Assembly (NCBI GenBank): GCA_018335295.1
Contig: JAGXKI010000001.1
Location: 98,428-162,427 of the forward strand
DNA length: 64,000 nucleotides
Origin: a bacterium
GTDB taxonomy: Bacteria > Acidobacteriota > Aminicenantia > Aminicenantales > Aminicenantaceae
Direction of reading: 5' to 3'
Part shown: positions 52,913 to 61,506 of the stretch, one piece after another
How positions within the stretch are numbered: the first letter of the stretch is position 1
Layout: each line of letters opens with the position of its first letter
The notes under the pieces: model-generated
Seen by the model: the letters and a program-made list of their open reading frames with translations, nothing else
Database searches by the model: none
Told to the model about the DNA's origin: nothing
Translations under genes and position numbers: made by a program

Positions 52913-53459
52913 ATCAGATCTCTTTTTTTTGCACCTTATTTAATCTCTTTGGTATTTGAAATTCTGTTTTTGAATCCTCCTGTCATTCCCGCAAAAGCAC
53001 AATATTCTTGATCTTAGGTATTATCTTTTTGAGATTTGAATTTTGAATTCTTCTGAGCCCGGATTGATACATATGAACGGAATAGATATTTTCTAACCTG
53101 GATTATTCACGAGTCGAGGTGGCTGGGGCTAGGTTGGGACGGCGCGAGGCACAGGGTGCGCAGCTTTGGTCCTCCACCGCAAGTGCCCTGTAATGAAGCA
53201 GATGCGGCCAGATCGGCTCGCCTAAAAGGTAAAAAAGGCCGATTTCTAGATGAAATAGAAAGAAAAAATCCATGAAACTGACTTCCTTTGTGTACGCCTT
53301 TAATAATCCTCTTAACTCATTCATGTTTTTTGTTTTATTATAAGTCACGGCCTTTTTTATGAATAATAGTTCAGGCTAATTAACTCTTCAGGTAATATAA
53401 TAAAAAAAGGAAGGATTTTTCTAGATGCAACGATTCTCTCTCCAACGGAGTTTGCTTAA
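52913..53459. other. Intergenic stretch with a GC-rich islet and inverted ends
   Basis: Contains a GTCATTCCCGC scrap near 52979, a promoter-like TTGATA-N17-TATTTT at 53064-53092, and a GC-rich block (53111-53225) lying between inverted end-like sequences at 53095-53113 and 53358-53380. The reverse ORF at 53103-53348 uses this block but shows no ribosome site or family and is not called. Confidence 0.45.
53095..53380. mobile_element. Possible non-autonomous element or IS remnant
   Basis: AACCTGGATTATTCACGAG (53095-53113) and the inverse-type TATGAATAATAGTTCAGGCT (53358-) resemble the two ends of one element. The first also matches the complement of 28824-28842. The interior is GC-rich against an AT-rich background, with pairs GGTGG/CCACC and CAGGG/CCCTG. 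No transposase is present. Confidence 0.35.
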
Positions 53460-54056
53460 ATGAGGATGGATGATCAGAAGTTGATGGAACAGGTGAAAAA
53501 AGGTGACCACACGGCTTTCGAAAAGATTGTCAGAAGTTACAAGAACAGGATTGTGAATTTTTTGTGGCGGTTGACTCATGATTACCAGAAATCAGTGGAA
53601 CTTGCTCAGGAAACATTCATGAGGGTTTATTTCAAAGCCAATAAGTACAAACCCATTGCTCCTTTGTCTTCATGGATTTATTCCATTGCTTCCAATTTGG
53701 CTAAAACAGAAATGAAGAAGCGGCAGAAACACCCTGTTGTCTCCATAGACGAAATACGCGAAAACACATCCCGGGAAGTGGCTTCGGTAAGCCCTCCTTC
53801 CAATTCTGAGAGAATCAGGAACTTGAGAAAAGCTTTGAATTCTCTTTCCCCCCGATACAGAATCCCGGTCATATTGAAAGATATTGAAGGTTTTTCCCAG
53901 GAAGAAATCGCGAATATTCTCAAAAAGCCGGTGGGGACCGTCAAAGCGAGAGTCAGCCGTGGAAGGAAATGCCTGAGAAAAGAACTCGAAAAATATTCCA
54001 TCCCCAAGGAAAAACCTCAAAATAAGGAGGAAGGAGCCGATGGACGAATTGGATGA
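53460..54056 (+). CDS. ECF RNA polymerase sigma factor
   Basis: A 198-residue extracytoplasmic-function sigma factor. Sigma-2 (KSVELAQETFMRVYFKANKYKPIAPLSSWIYSIASN) and sigma-4 (RYRIPVILKDIEGFSQEEIANILKKPVGTVKARVSRGR) are clear. It overlaps the next gene by 17 nt. It likely controls an envelope response with the HtrA-like protein in the same operon. Start choice between 53460 and 53466 is open. Confidence 0.93.
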   Translation: MRMDDQKLMEQVKKGDHTAFEKIVRSYKNRIVNFLWRLTHDYQKSVELAQETFMRVYFKANKYKPIAPLSSWIYSIASNLAKTEMKKRQKHPVVSIDEIRENTSREVASVSPPSNSERIRNLRKALNSLSPRYRIPVILKDIEGFSQEEIANILKKPVGTVKARVSRGRKCLRKELEKYSIPKEKPQNKEEGADGRIG

Positions 54057-54432
54057 ATTGAAAAAATTGGAAAAGGTCAAAGCTCCTTCAGATTTCGAGC
54101 AGAGAGTTTTCTCTCAGCTTTTTTCAAGAAAAGAAAAAAAGACCAAATTACGGAAATTCCGATTTTCTCTTGCAGGAGTGAGTGGGGCTGCCGCCGTCAT
54201 CGTGTTTATCGTGGGGATTTTTATTCTTCCCACAGGGGAAAAGACGAAAGTTTCGGAAAAACAAGAAGGTTATGTTTCTATTTTAGATAAAAAAGAAGCG
54301 GTTAGAGAGGAAAATTATATACCCATTGTGGAACCCGTGAAGTTTGAAAGGGAAATACAAACTCGACAAAAACATACCGTGTATATACTGGAGCAGGTCT
54401 CTGAATCTACAAAAAGGAAGGTCAAATATTAA
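54040..54432 (+). CDS. Single-pass membrane protein, probable anti-sigma factor
   Basis: A 130-residue protein with a short cytoplasmic helical part (DELDELKKLEKVKAPSDFEQRVFSQLF), a membrane segment (AAAVIVFIVGIFILP, about 50-68) and a periplasmic tail. No zinc-finger motif is visible. Position between an ECF sigma gene, whose 3' end it overlaps by 17 nt, and an HtrA-like gene suggests it holds the sigma factor at the membrane. Confidence 0.6.
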   Translation: MDELDELKKLEKVKAPSDFEQRVFSQLFSRKEKKTKLRKFRFSLAGVSGAAAVIVFIVGIFILPTGEKTKVSEKQEGYVSILDKKEAVREENYIPIVEPVKFEREIQTRQKHTVYILEQVSESTKRKVKY

Positions 54433-54441
54433 GGAGGAAAA

Positions 54442-55956
54442 ATGAATTCACGATTCAAAATTTTATGGGTTTTATCAATTTTTCTGCTGACTTTTTGGAT
54501 ACCCCTTAAGGCAGGACCTGTTCCCGGTTCAAACGGCAAAGACGAGACGGAAGATATCATAAAAAAAGTCTATCCCTCTGTGGTGAAGGTGGAAGCCAAG
54601 AACAAGATGAGAAAAGTGGCCACCGGAGTGGTTATCGACAGAGATGGATATATTGTGACCACCGCTCTTATTTATCCCCACAATGAGGAAGTTTATGTGA
54701 TCACACCTAATGGAAAACGAGTGGAAGCCGAATTTTTAGGGATGGATTCGATGACTCATACCGCTCTTATCCGGGCAAAAAATGTGGATTTGACTCCTAT
54801 TCGAACAGGTAATTCGAAGGGTCTTTCCCCGGGTTCCTGGATCGGAGTGGTCAGTATTTCTCCTGAAAACACCCCTGCGGTGACTCAAGGGATCGTCAGT
54901 TACAAAAGCCCGGATAAACTTCGGCTGAATGTATGGGTGGTGCCTGGAGCCAGCGGAAGTCCTGTGGTGGATAAAAAAGGCCGGATGGTGGGGATGTTGA
55001 GAGGAGCCTATTATGAAAATAAGCCGGTGGTTTTTGAATTAAAGAAAAAGAATGTGGTGGGCTCTGGGTATTTTTACAGCCGGGCCGAGGCCCCTTCTTC
55101 AGGGATGGCTGTAGCCATTCCCATCAATAGGGTTCAGAACGTGGCTGAGGAAATCAAGAAAAAAGGAAAAGTGGAAAGAGGCTGGCTGGGTGTTTTGATT
55201 GCAGAAAATGAAAAGGGTGAAGTTAAGATCCTGGAGGTGGAAAAGAACAGCCCTGCGGATAAGTCAGGCCTTCGGGAAGGAGATATTATTCTTCAATTCG
55301 AGGGAAAAGATATATCCAGCATCCGGATGTTGTCCCGGGAGATCAGAAAGAAAAATCCTGAAGAGAGTGTGAAGGTAAAGATTAAAAGGAATGGAGAAGT
55401 AAAAACGATTACAGTGAAACTAGGAGAGTATACCGAGAAAGAGATGCTCAAAGAATTCGAGTCCAAGTTTCCCCATCTGTTTCCTCCTAAAATCCCTTCA
55501 ACCCCGGAATCTCCTTCAGTCGAGCGTCCTCGTTCCCGGATATTCCGTTTTTTCTGGGATCAGAGAAAATACATCGGAGTTTATTTAAGGGAAATCAACA
55601 GAGAACTCTCCGATTATTTTGGAGTCAAAGAAGGAAAAGGACTCCTGGTTTCCAAAGTGGAAAAGGGGAGTCCTGCTGAGGAAGCAGGGATTGAGGTAGG
55701 AGATGTCCTTATCCGGGTTGAGGGCAAAAGAATCGAGAATAATGAAATGCTGGCTCGATTGATCCAGGGAAAGGAAAAGGGAGAAGTGATTCAAATTGAG
55801 CTCATCCGGAACAAAAACAAAAAGACTGTGAAGGTAAAGATTCAATCGGAGGAAAGAGGAGAGAGGAATTCCTTTTTTAACGATTCCAACTTAGCTGGGG
55901 AAAGTTTCGTTTTCTGGAAATCTCCCTTTTTTTCTCTTTGCTTCAAGGCTTCATAA
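54442..55956 (+). CDS. HtrA/DegP-like protein with degenerate protease domain and two PDZ domains
   Basis: A 504-residue exported protein: signal peptide, trypsin-like domain (about 35-215), PDZ1 (about 235-325) and PDZ2 (about 375-470). Aligned by eye to DegP, the catalytic His position is L76 (GYIVTTALIY for GYVVTNNHVV), the Asp position is H106 (SMTHTALI for RSDIALI), and only the Ser remains (VPGASGSPV). It is therefore probably not an active protease but may bind misfolded or C-terminal peptides. The last 38 codons overlap trmH on the opposite strand. Confidence 0.85.
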   Translation: MNSRFKILWVLSIFLLTFWIPLKAGPVPGSNGKDETEDIIKKVYPSVVKVEAKNKMRKVATGVVIDRDGYIVTTALIYPHNEEVYVITPNGKRVEAEFLGMDSMTHTALIRAKNVDLTPIRTGNSKGLSPGSWIGVVSISPENTPAVTQGIVSYKSPDKLRLNVWVVPGASGSPVVDKKGRMVGMLRGAYYENKPVVFELKKKNVVGSGYFYSRAEAPSSGMAVAIPINRVQNVAEEIKKKGKVERGWLGVLIAENEKGEVKILEVEKNSPADKSGLREGDIILQFEGKDISSIRMLSREIRKKNPEESVKVKIKRNGEVKTITVKLGEYTEKEMLKEFESKFPHLFPPKIPSTPESPSVERPRSRIFRFFWDQRKYIGVYLREINRELSDYFGVKEGKGLLVSKVEKGSPAEEAGIEVGDVLIRVEGKRIENNEMLARLIQGKEKGEVIQIELIRNKNKKTVKVKIQSEERGERNSFFNDSNLAGESFVFWKSPFFSLCFKAS

Positions 55957-56435
55957 AGGATAATGCCTACTGAAACCGAAAGGTTGAGGCTTTGAACCAT
56001 ACCCTTCATGGGGATTTTAATCAACTCGTCCGAATACTTCAATGCTTCCTCTGAAATCCCTTCCATTTCGTTGCCGAAAACTAGGACCGTGGGCCGGGTG
56101 TAGTCCACTTCTGTATAGGGGAGAGAGGAACTTTCCAGATAGGTGGAGACGATGGCAAAGCCTTCTCTTTTTAACCGGGCCAGGCATTGGGAAGTGGAGT
56201 TATGGTGATTGAATTTGACCCATTTTTCAGCTCCGGTGGAAATACTGTCATTAACGGGAAATGGTTTTTCACGGGCGGAAATGATCTCCATGTACAGAAT
56301 TCCGGCTGCATCACAAGTCCTCACCACTGCACTGGCATTATGAGTGTTTTGAACTTCCTCTAAAGCCACTCTGAGGTCAGGCTGTCTTTGAGAAAGAAGT
56401 TTGGTAACTTTTTCAATCCTTTGTTTAGTAGGCAT
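55842..56435 (-). CDS. trmH: TrmH-type tRNA/rRNA 2'-O-methyltransferase (SpoU family)
   Basis: A 197-residue SPOUT enzyme. The three family motifs are NTHNASAVVRTCDAAG, TVLVFGNEMEGISEEAL and IPMKGMVQSLNLSVSVGIILYEA. The form of motif 1 with NASAVVRT and length fit TrmH, which methylates G18 of tRNA. It is the last gene of the heptose operon direction and overlaps the 3' end of the convergent HtrA-like gene by 115 nt. Confidence 0.88.
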   Translation of the reverse strand: MPTKQRIEKVTKLLSQRQPDLRVALEEVQNTHNASAVVRTCDAAGILYMEIISAREKPFPVNDSISTGAEKWVKFNHHNSTSQCLARLKREGFAIVSTYLESSSLPYTEVDYTRPTVLVFGNEMEGISEEALKYSDELIKIPMKGMVQSLNLSVSVGIILYEALKQREKKGDFQKTKLSPAKLESLKKEFLSPLSSD

Positions 56436-56492
56436 AATTTCTATCCCAACCTCCCCTTACAGCTACCTCCTCTTGGGGATAAACCGAGTGGA

Positions 56493-57047
56493 TTAAAGCA
56501 GCATATATTTTCCAAACAGAATAGCCCAGAAAACCAGCATTCCCCAAAGGGCCCGGAATTCTTTGTTTTTTTTATGAACAACCCAGCTGAATTTTTCTCC
56601 CGAATTGGAAGAATTAGGTTTGGGAGAAGGAAAGAAAAGGGGGACTTTTTCCCGGTAATTTTTATATTCCTGGGGAAAAAGATTTTCCATTTTTTCCTTT
56701 TCCTGCTGGATCACTACGGGATAAAACAACCCGAAGTAAATCAAAAATATACCTAGAACCCACCAGGACCATGATCCGAGAGCCAAGCTCAATCCTATGA
56801 TAAAGTTTCCCAGATAGAGGGGATTGCGGGTGTATTTGTAAGGGCCTGAGGTAGCCAGTTTGTGTGCCTTGTGGAGATAACCCGAGGCCCAAGTGCGGAG
56901 TAGAAGACCGCACCCACACAGAAGAAATCCTCCGGCTAGAGAAAAGGGGGTGGGTCTGGACAGTCCCAGTACGGCGAGGGCGACAATGAGTCCGGTCCGG
57001 ACTCTCCACTTGTACAGAAAACGGATGATTTTTTGTTTATTCCTCAT
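56493..57047 (-). CDS. Isoprenylcysteine carboxyl methyltransferase-like membrane protein
   Basis: A 184-residue multi-pass membrane protein of the ICMT/phospholipid methyltransferase group. HKLATSGPYKYTRNPLYLGNF is the conserved SAM-site loop and EKEKMENLFPQEYKNYREKVP the terminal motif. Bacterial members have mostly unknown substrates. The ATG at 57047 overlaps the end of the glycosyltransferase gene; a GTG at 57065 is the alternative. Confidence 0.82.
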   Translation of the reverse strand: MRNKQKIIRFLYKWRVRTGLIVALAVLGLSRPTPFSLAGGFLLCGCGLLLRTWASGYLHKAHKLATSGPYKYTRNPLYLGNFIIGLSLALGSWSWWVLGIFLIYFGLFYPVVIQQEKEKMENLFPQEYKNYREKVPLFFPSPKPNSSNSGEKFSWVVHKKNKEFRALWGMLVFWAILFGKYMLL

Positions 57048-58068
57048 TTTCCAGAATCTGATCACACAGAAAAGAGACTTCTTCCGGTTGAATTCTCCTC
57101 AAACATTCCAGATTGGAACAGGATCTTTTGTAGCAGTAGGAACACGGCAGCTCATGAAAGGCCACTTTATCCCAAGGCCGGAAGGGGCCGTTTCTTCGGG
57201 GGTTGGTGGGACCGAAGATTCCCACCACCGGACAGGATAGAGCCGAGGCAGCTTGGAGGGCAAAGGTATCTCCACTGACCAGAAGGGATGATTCCTTGAT
57301 GAGAGCCAGGGTTCCTTTCAGGGTGAGATAGGGAGCCACGGAAATATCTGTTTTCTGGTGGATGTGGTAGGCCAGGGATCGTTCTCTTTCGTCCCCCCAT
57401 AGAATAAGAAAAAAGAGTTGTTTTTTCTTTTTGAGGAGGTGGATGAGCTCAATCCATTTTTCAGGGAACCATCTTTTGGTTTCCCAGGCCGCTCCGATAT
57501 TGAGAAGGATTAGTTTCTGAGAAGGTTCATAACCGATCCTTTTCAGTTTTTCTTTGATTGACTCAGAAAATCTCTCGGGTATTTGGAGAGGAAAATCATA
57601 TTTGGTCTCATGGATGTCCAGAAAAGAGAGAAGCCTCAAATTTTTTTCGATGACATGGATTCCTTCAGGCATGGGGTTCCCTTGAAAATTGTAAAAGAGA
57701 GAAGCAGAAGGTTCCTTTAAATTTTTCCGGTGGAAGCCAACTCTCCGGGAACCTCGGGAGAGGGAGGCCATAAATCCTGATTTCAACAAACCTTGAAAAT
57801 CCAGAACAGTTTGGTCTTTATTCTGGATACTCTCTTTGAGATGAAAAAATTCATTCCAGAATTTTTTAGAAGTCCACGGCCATTTCTTTAAAAGAGAAGG
57901 GATGATTTTATCCAATCCAGGAACCAGATCAAGAATATCCTTTCCCTTTTCCTCGGTCAGCCAGGTTATTTTGGAGTGAGGAAAATTTTTTCTCAGAGAG
58001 GAAAAAGCGGGAAGGGTATGAATGATATCTCCAAGGGAACTCAGTCGAATGATCAAAAACTGATGCAT
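57037..58068 (-). CDS. Lipopolysaccharide heptosyltransferase-like glycosyltransferase (GT9)
   Basis: A 343-residue GT9 enzyme. HQFLIIRLSSLGDIIHTLPAF is the N-terminal motif, IGAAWETKRWFPEKW the donor region, and VSGDTFALQAASALSCPVVGIFGPTNPRRNGPF the heptosyltransferase C-terminal signature. It would add ADP-heptose to the lipid A-Kdo core. The start at 58068 lies 4 nt beyond the rfaE2 stop; the longer track start overlaps rfaE2. It belongs functionally with the two ADP-heptose synthesis genes upstream. Confidence 0.9.
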   Translation of the reverse strand: MHQFLIIRLSSLGDIIHTLPAFSSLRKNFPHSKITWLTEEKGKDILDLVPGLDKIIPSLLKKWPWTSKKFWNEFFHLKESIQNKDQTVLDFQGLLKSGFMASLSRGSRRVGFHRKNLKEPSASLFYNFQGNPMPEGIHVIEKNLRLLSFLDIHETKYDFPLQIPERFSESIKEKLKRIGYEPSQKLILLNIGAAWETKRWFPEKWIELIHLLKKKKQLFFLILWGDERERSLAYHIHQKTDISVAPYLTLKGTLALIKESSLLVSGDTFALQAASALSCPVVGIFGPTNPRRNGPFRPWDKVAFHELPCSYCYKRSCSNLECLRRIQPEEVSFLCDQILENEE

Positions 58069-58072
58069 GGTT

Positions 58073-58570
58073 CTAGAGAGAGGAACTCTCCTGAGATTGG
58101 ACTTTAAAGGCAATCTCCTTCATGATTTGGGAGGTGGATTTCACTTTAGGTCCTCCGGTGATGGCAACCTTCCCCCCGTAACTCTGGACGATCTCTTTTT
58201 CGGGCACGGTTTGTTCTGTGTAATCGGAGCCCTTGGCATGGATATGGGGCTTAAGGGTAAGCAGGATAAGGGCGGCCGTAGGCTCTTCAAAGACCACCAC
58301 ATGGTCCACGAAGTGGAATGAAGAGAGAATCTCGGAGCGTTCTTTTTGATGAAGGATGGGACGTCCTTTTCCCTTGATCTTCTTCACAGAAGAATCACTG
58401 TTGAGAGCCACCACCAGCACATCTCCTTTTTTCTTTGCTTCTCTAAGGTACCGGATGTGACCCACATGGATGAGATCAAAGCATCCATTGGTTAACACCA
58501 CTGTCCTTCCTTTTTGTTTGTGTTCCTCGATGAAGCTTTTTAATTGAGAGAGAGAACAGAGTTTATTCAT
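58073..58570 (-). CDS. rfaE2: D-glycero-beta-D-manno-heptose 1-phosphate adenylyltransferase
   Basis: A 165-residue nucleotidyltransferase. VVLTNGCFDLIHVGHIRYLREAKKKGD contains the HxGH motif and VVALNSDSSVKKIKGKGRPI follows. It is the C-terminal half of HldE as a separate gene; the kinase half is the preceding gene, 3 nt away. The product ADP-heptose is used by the heptosyltransferase next door. Confidence 0.94.
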   Translation of the reverse strand: MNKLCSLSQLKSFIEEHKQKGRTVVLTNGCFDLIHVGHIRYLREAKKKGDVLVVALNSDSSVKKIKGKGRPILHQKERSEILSSFHFVDHVVVFEEPTAALILLTLKPHIHAKGSDYTEQTVPEKEIVQSYGGKVAITGGPKVKSTSQIMKEIAFKVQSQESSSL

Positions 58571-58573
58571 TTT

Positions 58574-59590
58574 TCAGGTTTTCAAAGAGTCTTTGAGTTC
58601 CAGAAGAGATAAAGTTGCGGGCCCCTTTTTCATAACCACCCGATTGGCACCGACGTTGGAAAGGAGAGAGGCCTCTTTAAAACCGCTTCCACTGGCCAAA
58701 GCCAAAGATAGGATGCTGGCAACGGTGTCTCCGGCTCCGGTGACATCCACTATGTCTTTGGTTCCGTGGATGGGGATTTCAAAAGCCGGCTTTCTTTTTT
58801 CATAAAGGACCATTCCTTTGGATCCTCGAGTTATAAGGACAGCGGTGCCTTCTGTTTTTTTGAGCAGAGTCCTTCCGGCTTTGTTCAGGGTTTTTTCATC
58901 GTCATTCAACTTGATCTGAAGGCAGTTTTCCACTTCCGGCTCATTGGGGGTAGAGATGGTGATTCCTTTGAAATTCAACAACCTGTAACGGGAGTCCAAA
59001 ATGACCGGAATTTGACGGTTCTTGTAAAGGTTTAAGATTCGTTTAAATACATTTTCTTTTACGGTCAAATAGTTGTAGTCGGAAATAAGAAAAGCCCGGA
59101 CATGAGTGCGCAGTTCTTTTAAATAATTCTGCAGTTGTATTTCAATATCCCTGCTGTTTGGGACTCTGGTTTCTTTGTCGATGCGGAGGATTTGTTGTTT
59201 CTGGGCGGTTTGTTCTCCGGCCAGAATCCGGGTCTTAATAGGGGTTCTGTAATTTTTATCCCTGATGATATAGTCTGTGGAAAGCCCATGTTGATGGAGG
59301 ATTTGGAGGATCTTATCGCCGGCATCATCTTGGCCCACTATCCCCACAGGATAAGGTTGGGCTTCTAAAGCTTTTAGGTTAAGGAGAGCGTTGCCGGCCC
59401 CTCCTAATTTGTATTCCCGATTTTTGTAACTTAGAATCAGGACAGGAGCTTCCCTGGAGATACGGCGGGTGTTGCCGTAAATGAATTCGTCCAATATAAA
59501 ATCCCCCCATACAGCCACTTTTTTGCGGCTGAATCTTTCCACCAACTGAATTATTTTTTTTGTTTGTTTTTTCACTGGACTGCAAGCCAA
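58574..59590 (-). CDS. rfaE1: D-glycero-beta-D-manno-heptose-7-phosphate kinase
   Basis: A 338-residue PfkB/ribokinase-fold enzyme. KVAVWGDFILDEFIYGNTRRISREAPV and KLGGAGNALLNL mark the substrate side, and DIVDVTGAGDTVASILSLAL the catalytic anion hole and base. First gene of the LPS core operon. The start in the track is TTG; the GTG eight codons or so later (SPV-KKQ) is possible. No strong ribosome site decides. Confidence 0.93.
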   Translation of the reverse strand: MACSPVKKQTKKIIQLVERFSRKKVAVWGDFILDEFIYGNTRRISREAPVLILSYKNREYKLGGAGNALLNLKALEAQPYPVGIVGQDDAGDKILQILHQHGLSTDYIIRDKNYRTPIKTRILAGEQTAQKQQILRIDKETRVPNSRDIEIQLQNYLKELRTHVRAFLISDYNYLTVKENVFKRILNLYKNRQIPVILDSRYRLLNFKGITISTPNEPEVENCLQIKLNDDEKTLNKAGRTLLKKTEGTAVLITRGSKGMVLYEKRKPAFEIPIHGTKDIVDVTGAGDTVASILSLALASGSGFKEASLLSNVGANRVVMKKGPATLSLLELKDSLKT

Positions 59591-59776
59591 AATTTGTATC
59601 AGAAAAGCCCCAAAAGGTCAAATGGAGTTTGGGGTTCTATCCGACATTCATCTTTGGATAGGGATTGTTTCTACCCTTCCATGTATCCTATTATATTATT
59701 TTAAAACTAAAGAGTAATCCGATAATGAGTGAGGGGATGGGCTTCAAGAATAATCCCAAAGGCATAAAGAATCCTG

Positions 59777-60256
59777 ATGATAAAACTTCGGAAAGCCAGA
59801 AAGAAAGACAAAGAGTCCCTCAATCGAGTTCATGTGAATTCCATACGAAATCTCTGCCAAAACCACTATTCCCTTCGGGAAATACAAGTGTGGTCTGGAA
59901 TGCTCAGGCCCAAATCCTATGAAGAAATCATAAAGCACAGGTATGTTTATGTGGCTGAAAAGAATCATAAAATTATTGGTTTTGGTCAGTTCCATCCAGC
60001 GACCCAAGAGATTGAAGCTCTTTATATGAGCCCCGTTTATACCGGGAAGGGGATTGGAAGACGACTTCTACAGAGGCTGGAAAAGGCCGCTTTAGAGGAG
60101 AAAATTAGAACCATTCAGCTCTTTTCCACTCTCAATGCCGTGGGATTTTACAAAGAGGCTGGGTACCATCGGATCAAAAGAGCCAGCTATCATCTGGTGG
60201 ATGATATCCATCTTTCCTGTATCCTTATGAGGAAAAATTTGAAGTTGGAGATTTAG
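59777..60256 (+). CDS. GNAT-family N-acetyltransferase
   Basis: A 159-residue acetyl-CoA-dependent transferase. KLRKARKKDKESLNRVHVNSIR starts the fold; IEALYMSPVYTGKGIGRRLLQRLE is the acetyl-CoA binding motif A (G-x-G-x-G/A form), and FYKEAGYHRIKRASY is motif B. The substrate is unknown. Divergent from rfaE1. Confidence 0.88.
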   Translation: MIKLRKARKKDKESLNRVHVNSIRNLCQNHYSLREIQVWSGMLRPKSYEEIIKHRYVYVAEKNHKIIGFGQFHPATQEIEALYMSPVYTGKGIGRRLLQRLEKAALEEKIRTIQLFSTLNAVGFYKEAGYHRIKRASYHLVDDIHLSCILMRKNLKLEI

Positions 60257-60312
60257 GGAAAAGAGCAATCCATTATGATTCAGGAAAGACGCTCTCCGTG
60301 TGCGAGCAAAAA

Positions 60313-60807
60313 CTAAGGAGCGGAGTTAAGGATCCATAGGAAACCATTCAACAATGCTGCAAAGGTGACCCAGAGGATATAGGGGAACTGGAGATAGGCC
60401 GCCCATCGGGAGACTTTGTGGAAATTGAAAATCATCACTCCCACAGCTAACCAGAGAAGCACAATTTCACCAAAGGCGATCAAGGGCTGCTTCAAACCGA
60501 AAAACAGAACAGACCACAGAGCATTGAGGATGAGCTGAAACAAAAAAATTCCCAGGGCCCATTTAACCAGGGGGTTTTTCCATCCTTTTCGCCAGACAAT
60601 AAAAGCGGAGATTCCCATCAGTATGTAAAGTGTGGTCCATACCGGAGCGAAAAGCCAACCGGGAGGGGTAAAGGAAGGTTTTTGGAGGGTGGTGTACCAG
60701 GTGTCCACAGATGGAGCTGTGAAAAGGGAGCCAATCAATCCTGCCAATTGGGATAGGAGTATAAACCCAATTAAAATCAATATTTTTTTCCATATCGGTT
60801 GTCTCAT
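60313..60807 (-). CDS. TspO/MBR family membrane protein
   Basis: A 164-residue protein of five membrane helices. KPSFTPPGWLFAPVWTTLYILMGISAFIVW and LNALWSVLFFGLKQPLIAFGEI are the TspO signature regions that bind porphyrins and cholesterol-like ligands. The start at 60807 follows GGGAG; the track start adds 26 unlikely residues. In bacteria it is often linked to light, oxygen or tetrapyrrole stress. Confidence 0.9.
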   Translation of the reverse strand: MRQPIWKKILILIGFILLSQLAGLIGSLFTAPSVDTWYTTLQKPSFTPPGWLFAPVWTTLYILMGISAFIVWRKGWKNPLVKWALGIFLFQLILNALWSVLFFGLKQPLIAFGEIVLLWLAVGVMIFNFHKVSRWAAYLQFPYILWVTFAALLNGFLWILNSAP

Positions 60808-60837
60808 GGAGGTGCTCCCTAAAAATGATTCAAAATC

Positions 60838-61013
60838 GTAAGGGAATCTTACCAGAATTGAAAAGAAATTTCTCTTTTTAATCAAAAATACTGATTTCTG
60901 TTCAAAAATCCCATTTTTTCCACTTTCTTTGTGGAAAAACCTGTTGAAAATTCGAAAAAATTCTCACAATAAAATTGATTTTTTTATAAATCTGACAAAC
61001 TGCACAATAAAAT
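60838..61013. other. AT-rich non-coding segment with hairpins and direct repeats
   Basis: TTTTTCCAC-TTTCTTT-GTGGAAAAA (60915-60939) forms a 9-bp stem whose arms resemble DnaA boxes (TTTTCCACA). CACAATAAAAT occurs at 60965-60975 and 61003-61013. GTAAG-GGAAT-CTTAC lies at 60838-60852. It could be a regulatory site or a terminator region; no replication genes are near. Confidence 0.4.
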
Positions 61014-61069
61014 GTGAAAAAAAGACATCCAGAAGATAATAATTTTAGGGAGGGAACAATATATCTTTT

Positions 61070-61417
61070 TTACTTAGAACTGATCAGATAGGTTCTCTTT
61101 CGGGGATTCCATTCTCTGTGAATAAGATTTCGGGATTCCATGTCTTTTAAAATCTCTTCCCCGTAACCCAAATCCCCAAAAATGATATGAATGATTTCTG
61201 TTTGTTCCACCGGTTCCCCTCTATCTTTGATCAAAGATAGAATCTCGCGCTGTTCGCCGGAGAAAGTTTTCCGATCCTTTGGGTTGGGACCGGTAAAACT
61301 CAATTTTTTCTGGCTGATAAGCCATATCAAAATGCCGATTAAAAGAACCAGCACTCCGATGGTCAGAAGTGTTACCCCTGAGCCTATCCCGGAAGAGGGT
61401 TGATGTAAATGTTCCAA
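61070..61417 (-). CDS. Membrane-anchored winged-helix-like protein
   Basis: A 115-residue protein with one membrane segment (GVTLLTIGVLVLLIGILIWLI, residues 14-34) and a cytoplasmic domain (SGEQREILSLIKDRGEPVEQTEIIHIIFGD...EEILKDMESRNLIHREW) like the winged helix seen in archaeal membrane-bound regulators. It starts at TTG with AGGAGG 7 nt upstream. It is downstream of the ArsR/ABC operon on the same strand. Confidence 0.65.
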   Translation of the reverse strand: MEHLHQPSSGIGSGVTLLTIGVLVLLIGILIWLISQKKLSFTGPNPKDRKTFSGEQREILSLIKDRGEPVEQTEIIHIIFGDLGYGEEILKDMESRNLIHREWNPRKRTYLISSK

Positions 61418-61506
61418 AATAAATCCTCCTTATCCTCCAAACATCCAAACAGACTCATTATTGAAGTAGAGTCCAGCGATTCTTCTTTAGAATTTATTTA
61501 AAAACC

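Noticed and set aside
53103-53348. 81-codon reverse ORF in the GC-rich islet
   Set aside because: No ribosome site; the sequence is better explained as part of a repeat or IS remnant.
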